From the NCBI GenBank assembly GCA_027858855.1, contig JAQIBV010000049.1, positions 25,561-89,560 on the forward strand: 64,000 nt of DNA. The letters are read 5' to 3'. Below are positions 44,501-54,249 of this stretch, piece by piece. The position numbers and the translations under genes are program-made. The DNA is from Spirochaetota bacterium (GTDB lineage: Bacteria; Spirochaetota; UBA4802; JAFGJZ01). Position 1 is the stretch's first letter, and every line of letters begins with the position of its first letter. The notes below the pieces were generated by a model that was not told the DNA's origin, made no database searches, and saw nothing but the letters and a program-made list of their open reading frames with translations.

Positions 44501-46238
44501 CAGCTGCTGCAAACCCCGGAGAACAGTAATTTCTCCTTTCATTAATATCTGTGTCCGGAAAGCCACTGTCATTATCCGATGTTGACCAACTTCCATCCGA
44601 TAACCTGACCATAGTCGCAAAGGGCAATTTTGAGCCAGAATCATCACCAGTTTGAGCTTCTGTTATCAGCTTTTCACCACGAAAAACTGAAAGGCGGTAT
44701 CCCTTACCAATAGCATTTTGCGACACAGTGCCTCTCTTATAGATATTTTCTCTGTGACCAAATGCATTAGCTCCAAACAAAAAATCGCCCGAGACGTTGC
44801 GGCTCTCAGAGGTTAAAAGAGCAACTACAGCCCGCTCACCAGGACGCAGCACCAGATCCAACGGATCATATGAGGACGAACCTTCATTTGAAGGCCCGAA
44901 CCAGTGCTTAACTGTTAAAGCTGTGTTAGTTAAATAAAAATCATAATCCTCCAGTCGAACATCCGTATCTGATATGTTAAGTATTTCGACCCAGTCGTCG
45001 TTATTTGCCCCGTTTTGATTTCGGTATGAGGAACCCCAAAAAGAAATTTCTGTAAAAATAATCTGTGGAAAATAGATTTTCGATTCCGCTAGTATGGTAA
45101 CACCATCTTCAACAGAAACACCCCGTAATGAATAGACCCGCCCCCTCTCAATTTCATTAAGACGCATTTCCCGATCATTAATAATATCGGGTTTAACCCT
45201 GGTGTATCTGCCATTATCAATCGAAATGTGTATCTCGATTTCGTTATCCCTGCTTGTAATAAGAGTCATATAATCTTGATACGAATCTTTCAAAATCAAA
45301 GATAGAGGAAGCTCCCGGTTTTCTTTCAGCGGCAAGCCCTCCTTGCCGAAAAATTCTTTTACTGTTTCCAGGCAACCTCTAATCGTAATTATGAATCCGT
45401 GCCTGCCCGAGCTGGTTTTAGCCAAAAAGGAATCATCGCCGTTTTGAGAGTTTCCTAATGGAACAGTGCAAAAAAGTGCAAAATCATCTTCTTTTTCATC
45501 AGTTTCTGACTCCAGATTCTCTCCGATGAAAATGGAAAAATCAAACGGAAGAAACGGTTCTATATAATAGGTTATATACGAATTATCAAAATGAGGGTCA
45601 AACGATTCAGATCCCGTATACTGTAAAAGACTCAATGACTTATTTAACATCCGATCCCGTAGTTCAGTATAGATCTTCTCTTCTTTAAAATCGGGAACAT
45701 ACATAATTAACGAGCCTGCAGACTCAATGAGTGATGCCGGCTCATTATTTTCAGAATAATTAATATCAATAAGGGAACCGCCTCTGCCCGAATAGCGAAC
45801 TTCGTTTGGCACAAAGGCTATCATAAAACGATTATCACCAACTACATATTCACGAGGCACTGAATTTGGATTTTTTATTTCCGGTTGCCTGCCCTTAATT
45901 AGCTGACTGAATTCAGATAACAGTTGAAAATAGATCACCTCAGACGGGAGTTCAATAAAATAGAGTGGATTATCAGAAAGAAGAAACAGCGCCCTATGGG
46001 CATCAAAAACAAAATAGGAGTGATAATCTTTCGAGTCGCGGCAAACAACATCACCCTCTACTTCTGCAGAAAAGCGGCACGGAATTACTCCCTTAGGATT
46101 GCAGAAGCGCTCCAACCGCTCTGTAAATACTTTGTCCGACTTGCCAAACACCATCTGCTGCCGACCTTCAGGAACATCGCAGCCAGCCACGAACAATAAG
46201 TGAATAATTACGACGATAACCATATTATTACGGAACAT
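44490..46238 (-). CDS. Lipoprotein with lamin-tail domain
   Basis: This 582-residue protein has a lipoprotein signal MVIVVIIHLLFVAGC and a long N-terminal region of unknown fold (residues 25-390, with repeated beta strands). A lamin-tail (LTD) domain comes at about residues 395-540: IIFTEISFWGSSYRNQNGAN, DDWVEILNISDTDVRLED, LRPGERAVVALL. Bacterial LTDs occur on surface proteins, often beside nucleases or phospholipases. It overlaps the phospholipase-D-like gene by 11 bases and precedes the outer-membrane protein gene. Confidence 0.8.
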   Translation of the reverse strand: MFRNNMVIVVIIHLLFVAGCDVPEGRQQMVFGKSDKVFTERLERFCNPKGVIPCRFSAEVEGDVVCRDSKDYHSYFVFDAHRALFLLSDNPLYFIELPSEVIYFQLLSEFSQLIKGRQPEIKNPNSVPREYVVGDNRFMIAFVPNEVRYSGRGGSLIDINYSENNEPASLIESAGSLIMYVPDFKEEKIYTELRDRMLNKSLSLLQYTGSESFDPHFDNSYITYYIEPFLPFDFSIFIGENLESETDEKEDDFALFCTVPLGNSQNGDDSFLAKTSSGRHGFIITIRGCLETVKEFFGKEGLPLKENRELPLSLILKDSYQDYMTLITSRDNEIEIHISIDNGRYTRVKPDIINDREMRLNEIERGRVYSLRGVSVEDGVTILAESKIYFPQIIFTEISFWGSSYRNQNGANNDDWVEILNISDTDVRLEDYDFYLTNTALTVKHWFGPSNEGSSSYDPLDLVLRPGERAVVALLTSESRNVSGDFLFGANAFGHRENIYKRGTVSQNAIGKGYRLSVFRGEKLITEAQTGDDSGSKLPFATMVRLSDGSWSTSDNDSGFPDTDINERRNYCSPGFAAAGEM

Positions 46239-47484
46239 CGGCGCTACTCACTTCACGACAATATCGATCCACCCTTCTGAACTCGCCCATAAACAGTTCG
46301 TATAATACACCTGCATTTCTGATTATCAGATAATTTTCATCATTAGTACTGACTGCGTTTCTACTGAAATTAAGAGAACCTAACACTACAATTTCATCAT
46401 CAACCAGAATTACTTTATGATGTAACAGCCCACCGTCGTCTTTACGACATAGCTTGAAAGAACTGATCCGTTGTGATAAGGCTTCAATGCTCTTTCCGGA
46501 ATGAGAGTAGCTGGATCTGAACTGTGAATAGTCACTGCGCACATGTACGGTAACTCCACGAGTCCTAGCGTTAGCGAGAAGCTCCATCAGCACCTTGTCG
46601 GTAAAGGCAAAACTCATAATGTAAATGTTTTTATTTGCGTTTTCTATCAGAGGAAAGATTGTATTCATGGCATTGCCATATTCATCACGGCTTATAGCTC
46701 CGGACTCATAGTTAAAATACTCAAAACTTCTTGGTGAAACAGCCATATAGGAGGGGAATAACGCTCGATAAGGTGTAAAAAAAATAGCCACCTCGTAATT
46801 GCCAACCCTATGCTCTTTTTCACTCCATCGAATACCATCACCATAGAGCCTGTTATAGCCATTATCATCTGCAGAAAGGCTCAGGCTGCAGCCCTTATCA
46901 GTGCCGCTGAATCCGGCATATAACAGATCAAAATCTTTTTTAAAATCCAGAGCCATTGATGAGCTTTTAAAAACAATCAGATTATTATAATGGAGAAACA
47001 TGCCGTCCGTAAAATTCGTTGAACCAGTGACAACATTTATATTATCAATTATAAAATACTTATTGTGCATTATACCAGTAAGATTGGTTAGTCGTACATC
47101 TATATTTTTACTTCCTTCCCGAATGGCATCATACAACAGCTGCCATCCCTCTCCGTCCTCTGAATCATAATCACTAACACCCCTTATTATCACACCGCGT
47201 TCTGCAGCAACAACAAGCTCATCAGCAATTCGCTCATTTGAAAAACCGTAAAGGGCTATATCAATCGAAGTTTGACTTTGCCTGATAAGTTCAATAACCA
47301 GCTGTTCACTCCTGTACGGATCGAAAGCAACTTCGCACAACAGTCCATCGGATTTTGTCTCTTGCCTATACGGCTCTGGAGCCTCACAGGCAAAACAGCA
47401 GATACAAAAAACAACAGATATAAACAAATTTTTCGTATTTTTCAGAGAGAAAAAACGCTTAATGCCTGCCGGGAAAATATTCAT
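46228..47484 (-). CDS. Phospholipase D-family lipoprotein
   Basis: This protein of about 418 residues has a lipoprotein signal (NLFISVVFCICCFAC) and two HxKx4D phosphodiesterase motifs. The first is H140-N-K142...D147 in IMHNKYFIIDNINVVTGSTN; the second is H355-H-K357...D362 in LHHKVILVDDEIVVLGSLNF. Both being intact argues for an active PLD-superfamily hydrolase or nuclease at the cell surface. The ATG at 47484 overlaps the previous stop by one base (TGATG), with GAGGA upstream. The flanking genes encode lamin-tail lipoproteins. The substrate could be DNA or phospholipid; the sequence does not decide. Confidence 0.85.
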   Translation of the reverse strand: MNIFPAGIKRFFSLKNTKNLFISVVFCICCFACEAPEPYRQETKSDGLLCEVAFDPYRSEQLVIELIRQSQTSIDIALYGFSNERIADELVVAAERGVIIRGVSDYDSEDGEGWQLLYDAIREGSKNIDVRLTNLTGIMHNKYFIIDNINVVTGSTNFTDGMFLHYNNLIVFKSSSMALDFKKDFDLLYAGFSGTDKGCSLSLSADDNGYNRLYGDGIRWSEKEHRVGNYEVAIFFTPYRALFPSYMAVSPRSFEYFNYESGAISRDEYGNAMNTIFPLIENANKNIYIMSFAFTDKVLMELLANARTRGVTVHVRSDYSQFRSSYSHSGKSIEALSQRISSFKLCRKDDGGLLHHKVILVDDEIVVLGSLNFSRNAVSTNDENYLIIRNAGVLYELFMGEFRRVDRYCREVSSADVP

Positions 47485-48575
47485 CAATTTTCATCCTCTA
47501 TAATTTCCCACTCATCAGCACTATCAGCATCAACATTGTAATCTTTACGCCGTATTCCTCTTGAACCGGGAGCTATTTCGACAATAGGCAAATTCCAGAA
47601 ATTTATCAGTTCAACAGGCTCTCCTTCAGGACCGACAAAAACACCCGCCGAGCAGAACGGAGTCTGTCCCATTGTATCGACAATAAGAGCCCCCCACAAT
47701 TCACTGTCTTCACCCTTACCATACGCAACAATATCAATTACTGCACCGCTGTTAGCCGTATAAACTGTCAGCAGAAAAACTCCCTCTTCAGATGCTATCA
47801 AGCCTGTTTCATCTTCGAAGAAGAGAGGAGAATCAGAATAGACTGTTGAATTATCATTTGCTACAATTATTGATGAACCAGGCTCAATGACTGTATCACG
47901 AGGAAAGGTATAGAGCCGTTGAATATTACCGCTTCTAGTCATACGGTAAACACGAAACTCATCAGTTGCTGAATTGCTCCTATTCAGATTGACCGATTCT
48001 GCTGAAGGATTGTGAATCTCAAAATATTCATCATCTACATGATCACCATGAAAAAATACTGAACTGATTCGCAGATGTGAGCCGGGACGCTGATCGAAAC
48101 ATCTCTGATCAAAGAAATCCGCCTCTTTACCATCTTCTACATTATCACTGCTATCTTCATTATCATTTTCATCAGCACTGCTAGCCTCTGCAACATAGCC
48201 TTCACGTGAAGTAATAACAACATTATAGTGCTTAACAGTATCATCCTCAGCAACTACAGAAAAAATTACCGGATTCGTTTGCGAATCAGAATAATCAATG
48301 GTGGATAATCCATTAGGCGCTATTTTGCCATCGACCTTCAGGCTTTTGCCAGTAAAATAGGTTGCTGTTACCAGATCCATAAGTTCATCTGAATACAAAT
48401 CGGCTTCTATAGTAATATCATTACCATCAAAGACTATTGTGTAGGCTCTACCAGTGACATCAATGTCATTAATAATTTTATCACTGCTAACCTGTAGCGG
48501 TTCAGACTTTATGGACAGGTCACATGACGAGCTGCATAGAGCTGTTAGTAATAAACAGACAATCATTATTTTCAT
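47484..48575 (-). CDS. Lipoprotein with lamin-tail-like domain, first gene of surface operon
   Basis: This 363-residue protein has a lipoprotein signal (MIVCLLLTALCSSSC). Residues 30-125 form a beta domain (YTIVFDGNDITIEADLYSDE ... DDTVKHYNVVITSREG), followed by an acidic Asp/Glu/Ser linker and an LTD-like domain (LRISSVFFHGDHVDDEYFEI, HNPSAESVNLN, VIEPGSSIIVANDN, AVIDIVAYGKGE). It begins the operon, with the PLD-like gene overlapping its stop. It is likely to be a surface partner of the hydrolase. Confidence 0.75.
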   Translation of the reverse strand: MKIMIVCLLLTALCSSSCDLSIKSEPLQVSSDKIINDIDVTGRAYTIVFDGNDITIEADLYSDELMDLVTATYFTGKSLKVDGKIAPNGLSTIDYSDSQTNPVIFSVVAEDDTVKHYNVVITSREGYVAEASSADENDNEDSSDNVEDGKEADFFDQRCFDQRPGSHLRISSVFFHGDHVDDEYFEIHNPSAESVNLNRSNSATDEFRVYRMTRSGNIQRLYTFPRDTVIEPGSSIIVANDNSTVYSDSPLFFEDETGLIASEEGVFLLTVYTANSGAVIDIVAYGKGEDSELWGALIVDTMGQTPFCSAGVFVGPEGEPVELINFWNLPIVEIAPGSRGIRRKDYNVDADSADEWEIIEDEN

Positions 48576-48888
48576 TACGCCTCCTATAATTATAGGTTTT
48601 CTAAAAACCCAAGTTCTAATCAGACAACTTTCAGAAACATCTACTAAGATTAACCAAGATCAATTGCTACCAATTCCTTATTCTCAAATTAAGCTCTCAC
48701 ATTAATCTTTCTTGGAAGTGCACAATTAGCTGTTAATTATTACAACGCGGGTTTCGCAAAAAGAGGCGTATTTTTTTATAAAAAATTACAAAAAAAAGAC
48801 CCGCAATGCGGATCTTTTATATTTGCTGATTACTCCAAAGAGTATATTTATGCCTGTTCACCTGTACACTTTATGCGGTTTTCCACTA
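48576..48888. other. Intergenic region upstream of surface operon
   Basis: This 313-bp spacer carries the surface operon's promoter region and, at its far end, the terminator of the gene at 48889. No ORF is supported. Confidence 0.45.
48794..48818 (-). terminator. Intrinsic terminator
   Basis: A GATCCGC-att-GCGGGTC stem (one G-T pair) in an A/T flank is followed by seven T residues on the minus strand. It ends the gene at 48889-49626. Confidence 0.85.
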
Positions 48889-49626
48889 TTAAAACCAACC
48901 AAATTCAGCCGAAAAAACATAGGAGATATTCGAGAAATCTGAGTCTGAAAACTCATCAAGATCAATACCGCGTGTATATCGGTAAGACAAACCGGCTCCA
49001 ACACGCATCCATCGTGTCACGTTCAAATGCAGCATAAGTGTCGGCTCACAAACAAAAAATTGTGAACTGTTCTCCATTTTTTCACTAACACTTTGACTAC
49101 TCTGCTCATCCTCGTCGTCTTCAAAATTTTCAACAGCAGAAATTCCACCACCACCTATAACTGTCAAGAACGAAAGATTAATGGCGCTTTTTTGAAACAT
49201 GTGAAAGCCAACCATAACACCACCATAACCCATACGAATCACATCATTGGGTCCCTGATAGGCCGCATCAACAAAATCATTTCGTTTATAGGGGTAAACA
49301 AGCCCGTATCCGGCTCCTCCGATAACAAGAAAATCATTTAATATCGCTCCTCCACGACCACCAGTAAAATGAAGATTCTTACCAGGCATACCTGAGGTAG
49401 TATATAAAACACCACCAAAACCACTTGCTGAAAAGTCTTCGAAATCAAAAAGGGTTTGAGTTCGATTAACATCCTCTTTATGATTACTATTATTAGTAAT
49501 GGTAACATTTACCTCATTTTCATTAAAAGGAACTGATCCATTTGAATCGAGAGTCTCCGCACTCATAGTTGTAAATAGAGCCATTACCAGGCATGATATC
49601 ATAGAAACCTTTACTATTATTTTCAT
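48889..49626 (-). CDS. Small exported beta-barrel-like protein
   Basis: This 245-residue protein has a signal peptide (MISCLVMALFTTMSAE), then glycine-rich beta strands (FGGVLYTTSGMPGKNLHFTG, FLVIGGAGYGLVYPY, RMGYGGVMVGFHMF) and a C-terminal aromatic Phe (FSAEFGWF) typical of outer-membrane proteins. An acidic loop (ENFEDDEDEQSSQS) interrupts the strands. It has a strong RBS (GGAGGAGATAAG) and is monocistronic. No family was recognised beyond the barrel-like pattern. Confidence 0.72.
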   Translation of the reverse strand: MKIIVKVSMISCLVMALFTTMSAETLDSNGSVPFNENEVNVTITNNSNHKEDVNRTQTLFDFEDFSASGFGGVLYTTSGMPGKNLHFTGGRGGAILNDFLVIGGAGYGLVYPYKRNDFVDAAYQGPNDVIRMGYGGVMVGFHMFQKSAINLSFLTVIGGGGISAVENFEDDEDEQSSQSVSEKMENSSQFFVCEPTLMLHLNVTRWMRVGAGLSYRYTRGIDLDEFSDSDFSNISYVFSAEFGWF

Positions 49627-49786
49627 CTTATCTCCTCCGAAAGTTATAAAAACACTTCATAATTGTTTAATCTCTTATTTCAATAAATACAACAGTCGGA
49701 GGAGCGGATGCGCTACTAAGAACTTGATTTTAAAAAATTTTTTTTAAAGAGAGGATCACAAAACTAGAGAGGGGGATAGAGGGTCG

Positions 49787-52700
49787 TCAGCGTTTCCAGC
49801 GCATTTCGTCGGAAAAATAGGCAATACTATACGGAATATTATCATCAAGTATAGGCTCTGCGGGTATTTCGCGCTCCTTAACGCCCCGACCCAGGTTAAC
49901 CCGTGCAAAAGCACTCTCCTCACCTATTTTTCGGGATAACTCGATTGAATTCCAGTAACAGATTGCGCTCTGATCAAGTATGTTCTGTCGCTGATAAACA
50001 GCGCCCAGATTATTATATGCCGAAGAGAGTGTCTGGAACACCTTCTTGTGCTCTCGGTTTTCAGGGACAATCTGAGGAATTCTTTCAGCCTCATACTCAT
50101 AGACAGAGGTCAACTTCATAAACTGAGCCTTGGCTGCCTCATAATTTCCCATTTTATAAAAGACATTTCCCAGGCCAAGCATCAGCTCGGGAGAAACAGT
50201 AAATTCATCATAAAGATTAAGCCACTGATCACGAGTTCTCGCATATTCACCATTCAGGTAGTAAACTCGCCCAAGATTATAATGCACTTCCGAAGATGCG
50301 TAATCTTCTGCAAGTGCATTTTCATAATAGTCACGCGCGATATTAAAATTACCCATAAGCTCTTCATTCTGACGAAGATCCATTTCGGTCATCATCTCCT
50401 GATCACCAGTTCGATACTTAACCTTGTCAAAAAAATAGTAAAAAATATTACCAATCATTGCATGTGTTCGACCGACTGATTCGGTCTCTTTATAATAGGC
50501 ATCAAAGGTATAATCAGGAGGATTATTATAATCGGTCAAAGCTTGTTTAAAATGACGAAATGCCTGTGCTGGCTGTTTAGTATAATAGTAGTACTCTCCC
50601 AGCAGATGATTACCCGCAAAAAAGCTATATCCGGCACTTTCTGAACGGCGCATACCGTTTTCAAGATACTCTTTTGCAAGTTTATAGTTGCCTTCTTTTA
50701 GCGAAAGCTTCGCGAACACAACATACAAAGGAGGGTAATCGGGATCCTTGTTGCGTAGGGCCTTTAATAGGTCTACCACAATAGGAAAGGGTTGATCATT
50801 CACATCCTTTAAACGGGGCGACTGAACACCATAATCAATTCTAATATTCTGCTTATCGCTTTTAGCCTTACTTAAAAAATAGTTTGCTGACTTTGCAAGC
50901 AAAGAAGACGGAACATCAGAAAGCATTTTCTTATTTCGGATAGTTACATAGACCGAAACAGCTTCCGGAAAATTGTCACGCTCAACAAACAGATTAAACA
51001 GGCCAGAATGCCCCGCTATCGAATCAGGATCAATTTTCAGAATATTTTCATAATAAGTTCGTGCCTTTAAAAATTGCCCCTGATTCATGTAAACATCACC
51101 AATGCCCATAAGTGCCGTCAGGTTCTTATTGTCACGACTCAATGCCTTTTTATAGAAATCAATAGCAAGATCATACTGTGAATTTATTGGTTCAAGTTTT
51201 GGCTGCTTTGTAAAATACCATTTATCCAGATTTCGTGTAATAGATTCTTTGTAAAAGGCATCGAACTTTTCCCCCTTTTTAGAGGAATAAAAGTATCCAA
51301 GATTATTCAGAAGCTGAATGGAATCCTTTCCAGTAAAATTATCTGAAACCAGCTCATAAGCCCTATTCAACTTCAGCAATGACTGCATGTACTCTTTACG
51401 ATCAAAATAGGCTCTGCCATATTCATTATAGGCATAGATATAGTCAGGAATGTACTCATCATGAACCTTTTGAAAAAGGGTTTCGGCTTCTTTGTAATCT
51501 GGAAATTTCGGTTCGTTATAGCGCCTAATAAGAGCAGTCCCCTGTGCAATAATCGAATGAGCGCGATATGGAATATAAACTTTTCTGTATGCAACACCGG
51601 AAATGAGAGCAAGTATCACAAAACCGGCCGCAATGTTTCGAGTGCGCCGCAACAGCATCTTCTGACGGGCTCGTCCTTCGCTGCTGTATTCAGGACGTGA
51701 CATAATAACACGTCGCTTTCCAACACCAGCTCCATGATCTGCATCTATCTTTTTACCAAGTTTTTTCTCAAGAAAACGGTGAACATTGTGATCCGGTCGC
51801 CCCTCAAGAATCATATCCACAACTCGGCGAGTTTCACGTGGTGAAAGGCGATCATTCAAGATTGTATCTTTTATTGCCTCGGTAAGACCCGCTGGATACA
51901 GAAGAAGAGACTTTTTGATTTTATTCAGTTCATCAGAAGATAGATCCAATGAGTCATTATCGGACGATCCAGAAGGCTCTCTTCCAAGGGGTTGATCGTC
52001 AATCGGCTCAATTTCAGGCATATCGGCCGTGAGCCCAGAAAACTCGGAATCCCCCATTCCTACAGATTCCAGATCCTCAATTTCGGAACTCGATTCTATG
52101 GCATCAAGATTACTCTCATCAATATCAGCATCGATATCCGAAAGAACCGACTCATCGGCTCCCATATCATCCATATTATCAAGACCAAGATCGATATCCT
52201 GATCAGAGAAATCATCAATACCTTCAGTCGGTAAAGTCTCACCCTCATCAAAAGAGTCAAAGCCAACATCAGGCAAATCGGTAAGATCACCCTCCTCTAT
52301 CGGGCTGTCACCGTCTACATCAAGAGAGTTCAGATCCGGTAGGGAGCTCTCATCATCTCCGCCTATTGAAACATCATTATTACCAGTGCCAATGCCAGTT
52401 ATATCATCAAGAGATCCAGGAAGGAATTCATCATTTGCAATCTCATCGATGTCTACAGAATCCCCCTCATCCGCTGTCAGCTCATTCAACTGACCCATCA
52501 CCGAGTCATCGTCAGAACTGATTTCTCCAGCATCGTCCGCCGAATCTTCATCAAGTGATGGAAGGTCAAAACCGACCCCCAGCTCATCATCATCAGAACC
52601 AACAGTAATGTCCGGTTCGGAATCTGAAAGATCATCAAAGGAGATATCATCATCGGTAAGATCGGTTATGTCATCACCCATATCAAACGACACATCGGGC

Positions 52701-53110
52701 GATATGTCGGTCAAATCTTCTTCAGAGGTTTCGTCGTCAAAATCATCAAAAGAGAGTGTACTATCATCCAGTTCGGGAAGTTCTTCTTCTGTTTCTGAAG
52801 ACCCTGCAGTCTCAATGTCGTCGTTCAAATCAATATCGCTTCTGTCATCAAAATCGAAACTATCATCAGCAATTGTCAGGGAGTCAGGTTCCAGGGCCAG
52901 ATCTTCCAGTGGTTCAGAACTAAGAGACAAATCCTCATCATCCGGCGAAAGAGAAGCCTGTTCATCACCACTCTCTTCATTTAAGGACATAAGAGTACTG
53001 TCAGGGCTCTTCTCAGTACTACCAGGAAGAATCCCGACTATGCGTTCTATCTCCGATAACTCCTCTGGGGATAGTGTTACCGGCTCAGTTTTATTCTTGT
53101 TTACCGCCAT
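49787..53110 (-). CDS. Large acidic TPR membrane protein (spirochaete flagellar-collar-like)
   Basis: This protein has 1107 residues. Residues 1-375 are extraordinarily acidic and Ser/Asp-rich and look disordered. A conserved helical segment follows (LSSDELNKIKKSLLLYPAGL ... LSPRETRRVVDMILEG), then a basic patch, one membrane helix (IAAGFVILALISGVAYRKV, residues ~500-520), and at least nine TPR units to the C-terminus (YNEYGRAYFDRKEYMQSLLK, SEVHYNLGRVYYLNGEYART). The acidic part would be cytoplasmic and the TPR part periplasmic. The plan resembles spirochaetal flagellar collar TPR proteins (FlcA/FlcB type), but the relationship is inferred from architecture and short motifs, not alignment. 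Confidence 0.7.
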   Translation of the reverse strand: MAVNKNKTEPVTLSPEELSEIERIVGILPGSTEKSPDSTLMSLNEESGDEQASLSPDDEDLSLSSEPLEDLALEPDSLTIADDSFDFDDRSDIDLNDDIETAGSSETEEELPELDDSTLSFDDFDDETSEEDLTDISPDVSFDMGDDITDLTDDDISFDDLSDSEPDITVGSDDDELGVGFDLPSLDEDSADDAGEISSDDDSVMGQLNELTADEGDSVDIDEIANDEFLPGSLDDITGIGTGNNDVSIGGDDESSLPDLNSLDVDGDSPIEEGDLTDLPDVGFDSFDEGETLPTEGIDDFSDQDIDLGLDNMDDMGADESVLSDIDADIDESNLDAIESSSEIEDLESVGMGDSEFSGLTADMPEIEPIDDQPLGREPSGSSDNDSLDLSSDELNKIKKSLLLYPAGLTEAIKDTILNDRLSPRETRRVVDMILEGRPDHNVHRFLEKKLGKKIDADHGAGVGKRRVIMSRPEYSSEGRARQKMLLRRTRNIAAGFVILALISGVAYRKVYIPYRAHSIIAQGTALIRRYNEPKFPDYKEAETLFQKVHDEYIPDYIYAYNEYGRAYFDRKEYMQSLLKLNRAYELVSDNFTGKDSIQLLNNLGYFYSSKKGEKFDAFYKESITRNLDKWYFTKQPKLEPINSQYDLAIDFYKKALSRDNKNLTALMGIGDVYMNQGQFLKARTYYENILKIDPDSIAGHSGLFNLFVERDNFPEAVSVYVTIRNKKMLSDVPSSLLAKSANYFLSKAKSDKQNIRIDYGVQSPRLKDVNDQPFPIVVDLLKALRNKDPDYPPLYVVFAKLSLKEGNYKLAKEYLENGMRRSESAGYSFFAGNHLLGEYYYYTKQPAQAFRHFKQALTDYNNPPDYTFDAYYKETESVGRTHAMIGNIFYYFFDKVKYRTGDQEMMTEMDLRQNEELMGNFNIARDYYENALAEDYASSEVHYNLGRVYYLNGEYARTRDQWLNLYDEFTVSPELMLGLGNVFYKMGNYEAAKAQFMKLTSVYEYEAERIPQIVPENREHKKVFQTLSSAYNNLGAVYQRQNILDQSAICYWNSIELSRKIGEESAFARVNLGRGVKEREIPAEPILDDNIPYSIAYFSDEMRWKR

Positions 53111-53394
53111 GAACGACCTTTACTCAACAAAAGTGACATAATCAGATATAATATGTGTACCTGAAAAATCAATTCCTTTTTACTTTTCGATATTTTGAAT
53201 TACAAACAGCAAAAATTTTGTACTTTTTATGACATATTTTGAAAATTCGTCATAAATTCAGATTATTTTTTACCACCGTCCCCTTTATTTCGGCTTAAAC
53301 GAGTCAGGTTATTTTTTTATCAATAGTTTACCCATTTGTTTCGAAAATAAGAGAGAGCAATTAAAACATCAACTGTATTATACCGGAGTTATTC
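53111..53394. other. Divergent intergenic region
   Basis: This 284-bp AT-rich region separates the acidic TPR gene from the glycogen-binding-fold gene and should contain both promoters. No clear -35/-10 pair could be chosen. Confidence 0.35.
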
Positions 53395-54147
53395 ATGAAG
53401 TTTTTTCTATTTTTTCTATCACTTTTCTTCTGTACTTTCGCTTTCTCTGAACTTGAAACAGTTCATGAATATTCGTTCAACCAGCTAACCGAGGCCGGAC
53501 CTCCCCGCTCATTACGGATAATCCCCCATATTAACGAAACCCGTGCCATCGAAACAGGTATTCTTTTCAGTTATAAAGACCGATCGGCAAAAAAAGTCTA
53601 TGTTTCCGGTGATTTTTCAAACTGGTCTCCCCGCGTCATGAAACGCGGTGACAACGGTGTCTGGTTCTATTTCCTTTCAGAATATGAGAGTAGATCAGCT
53701 GTTCGTTATAAATTCATGGTAGACGGAATTTGGATCTCTGACCCACTCAATTCAGAGGCCATTGACGACGGAAGCGGCTCTTTTCTCTCTATTGCCTATC
53801 CCGAAGCGACACCGGAAAACAGATCTGTCACCTACCGCTTTGTCCGCATTAACGGTACCGACTATGTAGAATTCCGGATATATAATCGTGATGCTTCTTA
53901 TATATCTGTTGCGGGTGACTTCAACAACTGGAACCCCGAAAATAACCAGCTTTCAAAGGAAACCGGCAATATATGGCGCACCAGAGTCAGTATTCCTGAT
54001 GGTAAATACAGGTATAAGTTCATTATCGATGGAAAATGGTCATTAGATCTGTACAACAGCGAAACTGCAAATGACGGAATGAACGGTATTGCATCCCTTC
54101 TAATCGTCTCTCCTGTAACAAAACGCAATATAGTTATCCAAAACTGA
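53395..54147 (+). CDS. Exported protein with two CBM48/AMPK-type glycogen-binding-fold domains
   Basis: In this 250-residue protein, after a signal peptide (FFLFFLSLFFCTFAFSE), there are two E-set domains. The first has KKVYVSGDFSNWSPRVMKRG and VRYKFMVDGIWISDP; the second has YISVAGDFNNWNPENNQLSK and YRYKFIIDGKWSLD. The paired G-DFxxW...YKFxxDG pattern is that of glycogen/starch-binding CBM48 and AMPK-beta domains. No catalytic module is attached. It probably binds envelope glycans or proteins. It is followed by a lipoprotein and purU, with 102 bases to the next gene. Confidence 0.82.
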   Translation: MKFFLFFLSLFFCTFAFSELETVHEYSFNQLTEAGPPRSLRIIPHINETRAIETGILFSYKDRSAKKVYVSGDFSNWSPRVMKRGDNGVWFYFLSEYESRSAVRYKFMVDGIWISDPLNSEAIDDGSGSFLSIAYPEATPENRSVTYRFVRINGTDYVEFRIYNRDASYISVAGDFNNWNPENNQLSKETGNIWRTRVSIPDGKYRYKFIIDGKWSLDLYNSETANDGMNGIASLLIVSPVTKRNIVIQN

Positions 54148-54249
54148 TTGACAGCACTATCAACGTGATACCATTTTTTTAAAGGGATATTATCAGAATT
54201 CTGGGAAATTCTGGGACTTCCCTATCTGAAACAGCTGCAAGGAGGCTCA

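Noticed and set aside
52608..53141. Long serine-rich plus-strand frame opposite the acidic TPR gene
   Set aside because: It is the complement of the Asp/Glu-rich region; the Ser/Ser pattern follows from antisense of GAT/TCA-rich codons, and no RBS or family fits.
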